A stretch of 32,519 nt of DNA, taken from contig CAIRXZ010000184.1 of the NCBI GenBank assembly GCA_903882645.1, positions 1 to 32,519 on the forward strand, written 5' to 3'. Under the pieces are notes generated by a model. The model worked only from the letters and a program-made list of their open reading frames with translations. It had not been told where the DNA came from and searched no databases. A program made the position numbers and the translations under genes. The DNA comes from an uncultured Acidobacteriia bacterium (GTDB taxonomy: Bacteria; Acidobacteriota; Terriglobia; Bryobacterales; Bryobacteraceae). Of the stretch, positions 1-7,926 are shown piece after piece (position 1 is the first letter of the stretch; the number at the start of each line of letters is the position of its first letter).

Positions 1-1186
1 CCGCGCCCCCTCGACCGGCGCCGGCTCCCGGAGCGCCCGCGGCCCCTGGGGCTCCCGCCGCGCCGCGGCCACCTGCGGCGCCGGCACCGAAGCCACCCGC
101 GCCGCCACGTCCGCCGGTGACGCCCAAAATCGCCCAGTTCGGCGCGGCCCAGGCGCTGACGATCACTGGCATTCCGCGCTGGGCCAGCGTGCGGGCCATT
201 TCCATGGCCTGCTGGATTCGCGGGTTGAGATTGCCGGCCCTGGCTGCCTCAAGCGGATCGACCTCCTCGTTGGGCTGCCAGGTGCTCCACGGCATCTCGA
301 CCCGTCCCCAAGCGACGCGCACGTTGTCGAGGTTGTATTTGATCACGGCGGGGTCGGTCCCCGGATTCTGAAGGCGGAAATTCCCGCCGACGCCGTCGAA
401 AAGCTGGCCGGGATGCGACGCATCGACCACCAGCTCCACCGGATTCCTGTCAACCTCGCCCGTGACTTTCAGCGCAAAACTTCTCTTCGCGGTCTGCGCG
501 GCCGCGGCTTTGCCGGAGAGGACGGCGATGAAGACCTGGAGATCGTAGTTGCCGGTCCGGCGATCGTCGCGGATGATGACCTCGGTCGGCTGGTCGAACG
601 TCATCTCGATTTCGCGGCGCGGAGAGACGATGCGCGCGCTGCTAACCGTGGCGTGCAGGTACTCGTTCTGTTCAGCCGCGCCGGGGGCGAGCGAGATCCT
701 CCCCCACCCGGTCATGCCCGCCGATCCCTCGACCGTACCGCCGGAGTAGATCGAAGCCGGAAGATCCATGCAGTAATAGGCTCCCTGAATGTTGGCTTCG
801 TTCGGGAAGGTGTATTCGAGGCCGATTTTGGCCGTGCCGGCGCCGGTTTCTTCGACCGTTTCCGTGCCCGACATGGTCCAGTCGGCGCCCGAGGGGTCGC
901 GGTTCTCGCGCTCCGGGCGCACGCCGGAGACCGTGACGGTCTCGATCTTCCCGTTGCGGCGGTAGTTGTTGGTCTGCCGTTCCCGGCCGGTCTTGCTGAC
1001 GCCGGTCCAACCCGGCTGAACCACGCACATGCTGCTGTTGAGTTCCATCAACTGGCCGTCGACGCGTATACCCGTCAGGTTGCCCCAGGCCATTACCTCG
1101 GGCTGGCCGAACGCCGTGCCGGCAAAACCCGCCAGCAGCCAGGCGCAGGCTCCCGCGAGAAACACATAAGGTCTCTGGATCGTCAT
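1..1186 (-). CDS. Secreted glycoside-hydrolase-like protein, 3' end outside window
   Basis: The frame is open from an ATG at 1186 to the window edge (395 codons, no stop). Residues 1-28 form a signal peptide ending near AFGQ. Residues 30-245 look like a beta-rich domain. From about residue 262 (FDGVGGNF) the sequence resembles the start of an O-glycosyl hydrolase TIM barrel such as GH30: 'DNVRVAWGRVEMPW' and, around 341-351, 'VIVSAWAAPNW' match strand/loop patterns of that clan. Residues 358-395 turn into a Gly/Ala/Pro-rich stretch that runs off the window, probably a low-complexity loop inside the barrel. A GGGAG purine run lies about 14 nt before the ATG. The substrate cannot be told, and the catalytic acids are not visible or lie outside. 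GH30-like is an inference; a secreted carbohydrate-active enzyme is fairly likely. Confidence 0.72.
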   Translation of the reverse strand, partial: MTIQRPYVFLAGACAWLLAGFAGTAFGQPEVMAWGNLTGIRVDGQLMELNSSMCVVQPGWTGVSKTGRERQTNNYRRNGKIETVTVSGVRPERENRDPSGADWTMSGTETVEETGAGTAKIGLEYTFPNEANIQGAYYCMDLPASIYSGGTVEGSAGMTGWGRISLAPGAAEQNEYLHATVSSARIVSPRREIEMTFDQPTEVIIRDDRRTGNYDLQVFIAVLSGKAAAAQTAKRSFALKVTGEVDRNPVELVVDASHPGQLFDGVGGNFRLQNPGTDPAVIKYNLDNVRVAWGRVEMPWSTWQPNEEVDPLEAARAGNLNPRIQQAMEMARTLAQRGMPVIVSAWAAPNWAILGVTGGRGGAGGFGAGAAGGRGAAGAPGAAGAPGAGAGRGGA

Positions 1187-1376
1187 GGCGATTTCTTTCT
1201 CTCCCGCGCCAGCCGGTCTCGGCGCGAGCCGCCGGCGCGTATCCGGAACGTCCTGGCCGGAGTTCCGTTGCGTTCGAGTATAACCCGTGGCGCCGGGACA
1301 TTCACCAGCCGTGGCGCACGCTTCAGCGTGCCGCCGCGGGCTTCAGCCTGCGGAGAGCCGGCACGGCTGTACAGGG
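1187..1376. repeat. Intergenic region with two tetraloop hairpins
   Basis: There is no gene here. Two neighbouring stem-loops are present. GCACGC/GCGTGC closes on a TTCA loop at 1316-1331. CCGCGGGC/GCCTGCGG (one G-T pair) closes on a second TTCA loop at 1334-1353. They belong to a hairpin type seen in several other gaps of this window. Confidence 0.6.
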
Positions 1377-1904
1377 TCAGATCACCAGACCCGTGATGGC
1401 GATCGCCGTTCCGGCGACGCCGGCAATCACGCCGATCGCCGGAAACATCCTTTTGCGCGAGATGAAGTAGAGGGAACTCAGGACCAGCGCGATCTCGATC
1501 AGTCCTTCGCCGATGTCGAAGCGCAGGGCGCGATGTTCGGCCGCATCGGCGGCCAGGTCCGACTTCTCGGCATCGGCCTGGATGGTCCTGCTGCGTTCCT
1601 CATAATCCTTCTTCTGGGCGGCGTAGGAGGCGAGAGCTTTTTCGACGGCTTCGCTCCTGGCGCCGAGAACACCGACCAGGCTCTCTCCCAGGTCCAGATT
1701 GTGGTACTTAACGCGCGTGGCCTGATAGTGCGCCCAGGCGTCGTTGGCGGCCGATTTTTGCATGATCGCTTCGGTGTGGGTGCGGTGCGAGGTGATGCTG
1801 ACGATGGCCAGCGCCACGGCCAGAACGGCGGCCAGGACCCCGACTTTCTGGCCCATGGGGTCGATGGCGTGTTCGCTTTCGTGATGGATTTCGAGTTCGG
1901 GCAT
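1377..1904 (-). CDS. DUF4337 family membrane protein
   Basis: A 175 aa protein. A short acidic/His-containing N-terminus (EIHHESEH) is followed by a hydrophobic helix at about 20-38 (VGVLAAVLAVALAIVSI). A soluble helical section of about 90 residues rich in A, E and K follows, then two closely spaced C-terminal hydrophobic helices ending in AIAITGLVI. This order (helix, coiled middle, helix pair) and the phrase 'KSAANDAWAHYQA' match DUF4337, an inner-membrane family of unknown function. It is divergent to tadA with only 26 bp between the start codons. A TATAAT on the minus strand (1920-1925) may be its -10. Nothing in the neighbourhood points to a specific role. Confidence 0.85.
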   Translation of the reverse strand: MPELEIHHESEHAIDPMGQKVGVLAAVLAVALAIVSITSHRTHTEAIMQKSAANDAWAHYQATRVKYHNLDLGESLVGVLGARSEAVEKALASYAAQKKDYEERSRTIQADAEKSDLAADAAEHRALRFDIGEGLIEIALVLSSLYFISRKRMFPAIGVIAGVAGTAIAITGLVI

Positions 1905-1918
1905 ACCGTGTTTCCCCG

Positions 1919-1926
1919 TATTATAA
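1919..1926. promoter_or_regulatory. Possible shared -10 region for tadA and the DUF4337 gene
   Basis: The 26 bp between the divergent start codons holds TATTATAA. It reads TATTAT (1919-1924) toward tadA and TATAAT (1920-1925) toward the DUF4337 gene. Neither direction has an obvious -35. For tadA it lies so close to the GTG that the transcript would be leaderless. Confidence 0.35.
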
Positions 1927-1930
1927 GCTA

Positions 1931-2380
1931 GTGGAGTCCGACGAAGAGTTCATGCGCGAGGCCCTGCGGCTGGCGCGGGAGACCGGCGGGAGCGAGGAGG
2001 CGCCGGTCGGGGCGGTGGTGGCGATCGGCGGCGAGATCGCTGGCCGCGGCGCGAACTCTCCCATCGCCCGCCTCGACCCGACCGCTCACGCCGAAATCCT
2101 GGCTCTGCGGGAGGCCGCCGCGCGAACCGGCAACTACCGGTTGCCGGGCGCCACGCTCTACTGCACGCTGGAACCGTGCGTAATGTGCGCGGGCGCCCTG
2201 GTGGCCGCGCGCGTGGCGCGGTTGGTTTTCGGCGCGCGCGACCTGCGCTTCGGAGGCGTCCGCAGCAAGTTCCGCCTCGCCGATTCGGACCTGCTGAACC
2301 ATTCCGTCGAGGTGACTGAAGGCGTCCTGGCGGCGGAATGCGTGAAGCTGCTTCAGGAGTTCTTCCGCGCGCGGCGGTGA
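1931..2380 (+). CDS. tadA: tRNA-specific adenosine(34) deaminase
   Basis: This cytosolic enzyme deaminates A34 to inosine in the tRNA-Arg(ACG) anticodon. The 149 aa protein matches TadA length and has the zinc deaminase signature: HAE with zinc ligand His53 and proton-shuttle Glu55, then PCVMC with zinc ligands Cys83 and Cys86. The N-terminus (DEEFMREALRLA, then APVGAVV) and 'RSKFRLADSDLLNHSVEV' are typical. The GTG start at 1931 was chosen because the conserved DEEFMREAL block begins right after it; the next in-frame ATG (1952) would cut that block. There is no Shine-Dalgarno before the GTG. It is monocistronic, convergent with the TonB receptor gene. Confidence 0.95.
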   Translation: MESDEEFMREALRLARETGGSEEAPVGAVVAIGGEIAGRGANSPIARLDPTAHAEILALREAAARTGNYRLPGATLYCTLEPCVMCAGALVAARVARLVFGARDLRFGGVRSKFRLADSDLLNHSVEVTEGVLAAECVKLLQEFFRARR

Positions 2381-2399
2381 GACAAGGCGAAGCATCGCC

Positions 2400-2427
2400 G
2401 TAGGGGTCGGGCATGCCCGACCCCTAC
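2400..2427. terminator. 28 bp perfect palindrome between convergent genes
   Basis: GTAGGGGTCGGGCA is followed directly by its exact reverse complement, centred at 2413/2414, 20 bp after the tadA stop. It could fold as a bidirectional terminator or REP-like hairpin for tadA and the convergent receptor gene. No T-run follows, so classical intrinsic termination is uncertain. Confidence 0.5.
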
Positions 2428-2563
2428 CCTGGCATCCGAAACGTCCCGGGGCAGAGCCGCGACCCTCAGGGTGCGGTGATCCGGGCGCCATGTCACGCTC
2501 CCGTGTCATCCGGCGCCGCCGGAGGCCCCGCCGACTTTTGTCTCCCGACTCCTGTCTCCTCGT

Positions 2564-5500
2564 CTAGAAGACCAAACGAAACGCGACCTGCAAGCGGCGC
2601 GCGTTGGTCCCGTCCGGGAAGGCTTGCGAAGCGTTGCCAAACCCGAGGATGGACACTCCGTTGGTGAGCGCCGGCTTGATAATGCCGCTGCTGGCGGTGT
2701 ACGCCGTGGTGTTGACGGCTGTGTTGTACTGGGTGTTGAACACGTTGAACCCCTCGAACATCAGCATGCCCTTGACGCGCTCGCCGAAGGGAAGATTTCG
2801 CGTGAGCCGCGCATCCACGCGGTACTCGCGGTCGATGTTCAAGCTGTTCACGGGCCAGAACGGAACGCGGTTCCAGCCGCCCGAGCCGTTGAGCGTCGAG
2901 GTGTAGGCCATCGAGATGCCGGTGAACTGCTGGCCGCTCGCGCTCACCGTGGCCGCCGTCGGCTCCGCCGACGCCATGGTGGTGATGGCGGAAAGCTGCC
3001 ACCCGTTCACCAGGAACTTGGCCGCCGTGGAGTTGCTCGAAGTCAGGGTCGGCTGATACACGAAGCTGACCACCGCGCGGTGCCGCTGGTCGGTGCCCGA
3101 GCTCCCCTTGTCGGCCCCCCAGCCGCTATAACCGTAATCCAGACTGTATTGTTGGAAATAGAGTACGCCGCTCGATCCGGCCCCGGACTGGTTGGCGTCG
3201 TCGATCGCGTGCGACCATGTGTACGACACGTCGGCGCTGAGCCCGTGCGACAGGCGCTTCTTCAACTGGACCGCCAGGCCGTTGTACCAGGACTGGCCGC
3301 CGTTGTCCACCAGCCCGATGCGGCCGTATCGCGAATCCACCTTGTTCGTGGAAAGAAAGATCGGCGTGGACCACGAACCCACCGTGTTCCCGCTGGCATC
3401 CTGGATCGTATAGGTCTTGATCGGTCCCGGCGCGCCGAGGTTCAGGTCGCGGTTGGTCCAGATCTGCACTCCGTGGCTGTTCAGGTAGCTGATGGTCAGG
3501 CCGACGTCGTGCCCCAGTTGCCGCTCGATCGAGAGCGTGCCCTGCTCGGTGTAGGGGTTGCGCCAGTTGGGCGTCGCGAACACGAGCGCCTTCGTGCCGG
3601 CCGGCACGCTCGCCACGTTCGGGACGATGTTGGGGAACACCGGCGCGCCGGCCTGCGTGGAATTCACGGAGATGGAGGTCTGGTAGAGGGCGTTTCCGAT
3701 GATCACCAACTCCTGCATTCCGTCTCCCAGGAAGCGGGCGTAGGACATGCCCCATCCGGCGCGGAGAACGGTCTTGTCGTTCAGCGAATACGCCAGGCTG
3801 ACGCGCGGCGCGAAGTCGTTATTGGGCGAGTGTATGAACCCGGTCTGGGCATAGTTGGCGTCCTGCATTGGAGGCTGAGGCAGAAACGTTTTCTCGTACC
3901 GCACTCCGTAGTTCACGATCAGGTTGCGCGAGGCCTTCCAGGCGTCCTGCGCGTACAGGTTGATGTCCTTGGTGTAGAAATCCTGAATGGGGTTGCCGAA
4001 GTTCTGGGAGAAGCTGCTGTAGTTCTTCGCCCCAGTCGTATTGCCCGTGAAGTCCTTGGCGAAATTCGTGAGGGACGTATAGCTGTAGGTGCCGAACCCG
4101 TTGGAAAGCTGCTTGATCCAGTCTTCGGTGTTGGAATAGTCCGCGCCGAACTTCAGGGAGTGAGATCCGCGGATCCAACTGTAGTTGTCCACAAGCTGGA
4201 AGCGCTGCTCGCTGGGGAACGTGCGTGGATAGCTGCTGGCGGCCCCGATGGCGGCGCCGTTCAGTGAAATGGCGAGCGGGCCGGTCTGAGCCGGCCACAA
4301 GTTGCTCGCGCCCGGGTCCGAGAGCCGGTCCTTGAACCACCCGAAACGCAGTTCGTTCACGGAGCTGTTGGTCGGAACCGCGGTCCAGGACGCCTTGCCG
4401 TAACGCGTCTCCACCGTGGAGCTGCCGTTGCCGCCAAGCATGTTGCCGCTGGTGAGCACCGCTTGCGTCTGGATGCCGTTCGGCGAACGCCAATGCATGG
4501 CGTTGAGATCGACGGTGAAAGAATTGCGCTCGTTCGGACGCCAGTCCAGCTTGCCGAATCCCATCGTGGAGGCGACCGTGCGAGGCACCAGCACGTTCAT
4601 TTGCGGCTGGATGAAAGCGATGGCGGCGGCGCACTGCGCGGCCGTGGCCGTACATGCCCCGTTGATGGTATTGCCGTCCGTGCTGACGGCGCTGTTGATG
4701 ATGCGGTTGATGCCCGGGAAGTTCCGCTCCACCACCTCAAAATCCGAGAAGAAGAACAGCTTGTCTTTCTTGATCGGACCGCCGAGCGTCCCGCCCGCCT
4801 GGTGCCGCCACTCGGGCGGGTTGACGCCCGCGGGAGTGTAGCGGTCCGTCGCGTTCAGCGTGCGGTTGCGGAAGTACTCGTAAGCCGTACCGTGGATGTC
4901 GTTGCTTCCGCTCTTGGTCACCGTGTTGATCACGCCGCCCGCCGCGCGGCCGAACTCCGCCGAGAACCCGTCGGAGAGCACCTGGAATTCCTGCACCGCG
5001 TCCTGCGAGATCTGCGTGGTGATGCGCGTGCGGCCCGCGTTCTCCTGGTAGAAGCTGTTGGTGGTATCGTTGCCGTCGGTCAGGAACGAGTTGCTGCCCA
5101 CCGTGCCGCGGAAGCTTACCAAACCGAAGGTGCCGTCGCGAGTGACCGCCGGCGTCAGCAGCGCGAACGTATCGGCGCGCCGGCCGTTGATCGGCAGTCC
5201 ATCGATCTGCGCGGCGCCGACCACCTGCGAAACGCCCGTCTTGGTGGTTTCCACCAGCGGCGCCTCCCCGGTGACCTCCACCGTGGTGGCCGTCGTACCC
5301 ACCTTTATTACAGCGCTGAAGTCCACGGTCTGCCCGACGAGGATTTCAACATCCTTGGCTTCCCATTTGGCGAAACCCTCCTTGGTGACCGTAACGGTGT
5401 AGCCGGAGGAGGGCGTCAGGGCCGGGGCGGAGAAGGCGCCCGCGTCGGTGGTCTGGAGCGTGCGCATGATGCCCTTGGAGGCGTTGGAAACGATCACGGT

Positions 5501-5632
5501 TGCGCCGGGCACCGCCGCGCCCGACGGGTCTCGTACTGTGCCGGAAACTGCGCCGAGTCCGGCGGCTTCCTGTGCGAACGCACCCACGGCCCAAACGAGC
5601 GTGAGCGCGAAGAGCGCCAATGCTTTCCTCAT
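2564..5632 (-). CDS. Oar-like TonB-dependent outer-membrane receptor
   Basis: A 1022 aa outer-membrane protein of the TonB-receptor/Oar type abundant in Acidobacteriota. It has a signal peptide (MRKALALFALTLVWAVGAFAQ) and then a carboxypeptidase regulatory-like Ig domain (SGTVRDPSGAAVPGATVIV ... VTKEGF). A plug-like domain follows (LPINGRR, FRGTVGSNSFLTDG, EFGRAAGGVINTVTKSG), then a long beta-barrel ending in the aromatic F-R-L-V-F. The frame also opens 52 codons further upstream (ATG 5788), but the ATG at 5632 directly precedes the signal peptide and has AAAAGGGG upstream, so it is used. Such receptors import large ligands, often oligosaccharides or peptides, powered by TonB. The ligand is unknown; no SusD-type partner is adjacent. 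Confidence 0.93.
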   Translation of the reverse strand: MRKALALFALTLVWAVGAFAQEAAGLGAVSGTVRDPSGAAVPGATVIVSNASKGIMRTLQTTDAGAFSAPALTPSSGYTVTVTKEGFAKWEAKDVEILVGQTVDFSAVIKVGTTATTVEVTGEAPLVETTKTGVSQVVGAAQIDGLPINGRRADTFALLTPAVTRDGTFGLVSFRGTVGSNSFLTDGNDTTNSFYQENAGRTRITTQISQDAVQEFQVLSDGFSAEFGRAAGGVINTVTKSGSNDIHGTAYEYFRNRTLNATDRYTPAGVNPPEWRHQAGGTLGGPIKKDKLFFFSDFEVVERNFPGINRIINSAVSTDGNTINGACTATAAQCAAAIAFIQPQMNVLVPRTVASTMGFGKLDWRPNERNSFTVDLNAMHWRSPNGIQTQAVLTSGNMLGGNGSSTVETRYGKASWTAVPTNSSVNELRFGWFKDRLSDPGASNLWPAQTGPLAISLNGAAIGAASSYPRTFPSEQRFQLVDNYSWIRGSHSLKFGADYSNTEDWIKQLSNGFGTYSYTSLTNFAKDFTGNTTGAKNYSSFSQNFGNPIQDFYTKDINLYAQDAWKASRNLIVNYGVRYEKTFLPQPPMQDANYAQTGFIHSPNNDFAPRVSLAYSLNDKTVLRAGWGMSYARFLGDGMQELVIIGNALYQTSISVNSTQAGAPVFPNIVPNVASVPAGTKALVFATPNWRNPYTEQGTLSIERQLGHDVGLTISYLNSHGVQIWTNRDLNLGAPGPIKTYTIQDASGNTVGSWSTPIFLSTNKVDSRYGRIGLVDNGGQSWYNGLAVQLKKRLSHGLSADVSYTWSHAIDDANQSGAGSSGVLYFQQYSLDYGYSGWGADKGSSGTDQRHRAVVSFVYQPTLTSSNSTAAKFLVNGWQLSAITTMASAEPTAATVSASGQQFTGISMAYTSTLNGSGGWNRVPFWPVNSLNIDREYRVDARLTRNLPFGERVKGMLMFEGFNVFNTQYNTAVNTTAYTASSGIIKPALTNGVSILGFGNASQAFPDGTNARRLQVAFRLVF

Positions 5633-5918
5633 GTTGTTTTGAACCCCTTTTGAACGGTGAATGGTCAGAATAGCAAAAAACCGAGTCGCAGGTCCGTGAC
5701 GGGAAGCGGCCGCGGAAATCGCGGCGGATGCCGCAACAGCGCCGGCTGGCGCCGGCGAAGGCCACCACAGATCCGCTGCTTTCCTCATGTCGCGACCCCC
5801 CGCGAACCTTGCGCATAGAATACCAGATAATCGGGTTACAAAAACGTATCAAAATGTGTTGGAAACGGTGCGATCCGGCGCTCCATCCGGCGTGGAATAA
5901 TGGAGCGTGTCTCCTTCC

Positions 5919-6584
5919 ATGGAAACGCTCTCGGAAAGGCTGCCCGCGGTCCGGGAACGCATCGCGCGGGCGGCCGGGCGGGCCCGGCGCGATCCCTCGG
6001 AAATCACCCTGCTGGCGGTCACGAAGATGTTCCCGGCGGAGGCCATTTGCGAGGCTTACGCGCTGGGCCTGCGCGAGTTCGGCGAGAACTACGTGCGGGA
6101 ATTTGAAGGCAAGGCGCCGGCCACGCGGGACTTGGCGGGGGCGCGCTTCCACCTGATCGGCCATTTGCAGTCCAACAAGTCGAAGAAAGCCGCCGATCTG
6201 TTCCAGGTGGTCCAAACCGTGGATTCCGCCCGCTTGGCGCGGCGGCTCAACGAGGCTGGGACGCCGCTCGACATCATGCTGGAAGTCAAGCTGGCGGAGG
6301 AGGATGCCAAGAGCGGGGCCGGTCCGGCCGACCTGCCGGGATTGATCGATGCGGTGGCGGGCTGCGGGAATCTGCGGCTGCTCGGTCTGATGACCATGCC
6401 GCCGTGGGCGGACGACCCGGAGGCTTCCCGGCCCTATTTCCGGCGGCTGCGCGAGCTGGGAGAGCGCTTCGGACTGAAGCATCTCTCGATGGGCATGTCG
6501 CACGACCTCGAGGTTGCCATTGAAGAAGGCGCCACCTGCGTGAGGGTCGGCACGGCGCTGTTCGGCGAACGGGTGAAGGCGTGA
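5919..6584 (+). CDS. YggS-family PLP homeostasis protein
   Basis: A 221 aa member of the YggS/PLPBP family, a single-domain alanine-racemase-like PLP-binding protein that buffers pyridoxal phosphate and affects amino-acid pools. Visible hallmarks: ITLLAVTK with PLP lysine Lys36, EFGENYVRE, HLIGHLQSNKSKKA, LMTMPPWADDPE, LSMGMSHDLEVAIEEGAT and VRVGTALFG. The ATG at 5919 fits the family N-terminus (ETLSERLPAVRERI). An in-frame GTG at 5907 would add four residues; GGAG at 5902-5905 suits the ATG better by spacing. It heads a short plus-strand run with the glycosyltransferase and hydrolase genes, although a 238 bp hairpin-containing gap separates it from them. Confidence 0.93.
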   Translation: METLSERLPAVRERIARAAGRARRDPSEITLLAVTKMFPAEAICEAYALGLREFGENYVREFEGKAPATRDLAGARFHLIGHLQSNKSKKAADLFQVVQTVDSARLARRLNEAGTPLDIMLEVKLAEEDAKSGAGPADLPGLIDAVAGCGNLRLLGLMTMPPWADDPEASRPYFRRLRELGERFGLKHLSMGMSHDLEVAIEEGATCVRVGTALFGERVKA

Positions 6585-6822
6585 GTTTGGCGATAGCGCC
6601 TGCCCCGCCTGAACACACAAACCGTGGCGCGGACTCTCAGTCTGCCGCGCCGGCACTCATGCCGGCGCTTGGTGGTGGCGCCAGGAGGCGGGTCGAGATG
6701 AGTCTCCACCCCGCAGGAAAGAGTGCCTGCGCCACGTTGCGGCGGCTCGCAGCAGCCGCGCGGGATTTCATCCCGCCCCACGGGGTGGCGAAGAAGGCAG
6801 ACCGGGAGGTCCGCCCCACGCT
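6585..6822. repeat. Intergenic hairpin cluster
   Basis: There is no gene here. The gap contains several short stem-loops, for example GCCGGC-ACTCAT-GCCGGC and CGGGAT-TTC-ATCCCG, in the same style as other gaps in the window. A GGAGGT at its end may serve the next gene, with a long spacer of 12 to 13 nt. Confidence 0.5.
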
Positions 6823-7926
6823 ATGACCGTCGGCTTCTTTTCTCCTCTTCCGCCGGCGCGCACCGGCGTGGCGGATTACGCCGCGGCGCTGCTCCCGGAA
6901 TTGCGCCGCCATGGCCGCGTCGAAATCGCTCCGCGGCGCTGCGGCGTGGCCCTCTATCATTTGGGAAATAACCCGCTCCACGCGGAGGTCTACCGGCGCG
7001 CGCTGGAGCATCCGGGCGTCGTCGTCCTGCACGACGCCGTGCTGCACCATTTTCTATTGGGGCGGCTTGGCGAATCGGACTACATCGAAGAGTTCGCCTA
7101 CAACTACGGCGAAGCCGGCCGCGCGGCGGCGGCGGAACTGTGGCGTGAGCGCGCGGGGGCCGCGGCCGATGCGCGCTACTTCGAGTTCCCCATGCTGCGG
7201 CGCGTGCTGGAGCGGGCGCTGGCAGTGGTGGCGCACAACCCGGAAGCGGCGCGCATGGCGCGGGAACACGCGCCGGAGGCGCGCGTCGTGGAAATCCCTC
7301 ACCTCTTCCAGGCGCCCGCGCCGCCGCCCTCCGAAGCCGCCGCGGCGCGCTACCGCCAGCGCCTGGGCGTGCCGCCGGGCGCGTTTCTGTTCGGGATCTT
7401 TGGGCATTTGCGCGAATCCAAGCGCCTGCTCCCGGCGCTCGAGACTCTGGCCGGGCTGCGCCGCGAGAACCCGCGCGTGATGGCGCTGGTGGCGGGCGAC
7501 TTCGTTTCGGCGGCCCTCGAGCGCGCCGTTGAGCCTTACTTCCGCGAGCCGGGCGCGATCCGGCGGCCGTATCTGCGGGAAAGCGAATTCTGGCTGGCGG
7601 CGGCGGCGGTGGACGCCTGCATCAACCTGCGCGACCCGGGCGCGGGCGAGACTTCGGGCATCTCCATACGGCTGATGGGCATTGGCAAGCCCGTACTCAT
7701 GACGGACTCGCCGGCCTGCGCGCGCTTCCCCGAGGATGCCTGCGTGCGCATCGCGCGGGGCGTGGCGGAGCGGGAGTCCTTGCGGCAAAATGCGCGTTTG
7801 CTAACATCGGTGGCTGGGGCCGCCGCGGCCATCGGCCAACGGGGAGCCGAACACGTCCGCGAGCGCCACCGGCTGGAGCAGGTTGGAACGCAGTTTTGGG
7901 AGTTGTTGTGCGAGTACTGTACCTGA
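6823..7926 (+). CDS. Glycosyltransferase, GT4-like
   Basis: A 367 aa protein with a GT-B layout. The N-terminal Rossmann half begins FFSPLPPARTGVADYAAALL, the usual GT4 opening with a donor-facing glycine. A C-terminal half starts with FLFGIFGHLRESKRL and 'VMALVAGDF'. The C-terminal nucleotide-sugar site is represented by GAGETSGISIRLMGIGKPVL, equivalent to the E-x7-E region of GT4 enzymes; its first Glu is in GAGETSG and the second position is occupied by another residue. It has no membrane helix, so it probably acts in the cytosol or at the inner face of the membrane. Donor and acceptor are unknown. Its last 19 bp overlap the start of the following hydrolase gene, so the two are probably co-transcribed. 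Confidence 0.85.
   Translation: MTVGFFSPLPPARTGVADYAAALLPELRRHGRVEIAPRRCGVALYHLGNNPLHAEVYRRALEHPGVVVLHDAVLHHFLLGRLGESDYIEEFAYNYGEAGRAAAAELWRERAGAAADARYFEFPMLRRVLERALAVVAHNPEAARMAREHAPEARVVEIPHLFQAPAPPPSEAAAARYRQRLGVPPGAFLFGIFGHLRESKRLLPALETLAGLRRENPRVMALVAGDFVSAALERAVEPYFREPGAIRRPYLRESEFWLAAAAVDACINLRDPGAGETSGISIRLMGIGKPVLMTDSPACARFPEDACVRIARGVAERESLRQNARLLTSVAGAAAAIGQRGAEHVRERHRLEQVGTQFWELLCEYCT

Noticed and set aside
413-1396. Long plus-strand frame of 327 codons
   Set aside because: Antisense to the glycoside-hydrolase-like gene; Arg/Ala/Gly-rich shadow typical of high-GC DNA, no domain.
2624-4267. 547-codon plus-strand frame
   Set aside because: Antisense shadow of the TonB receptor gene, whose protein has clear domains and a signal peptide.
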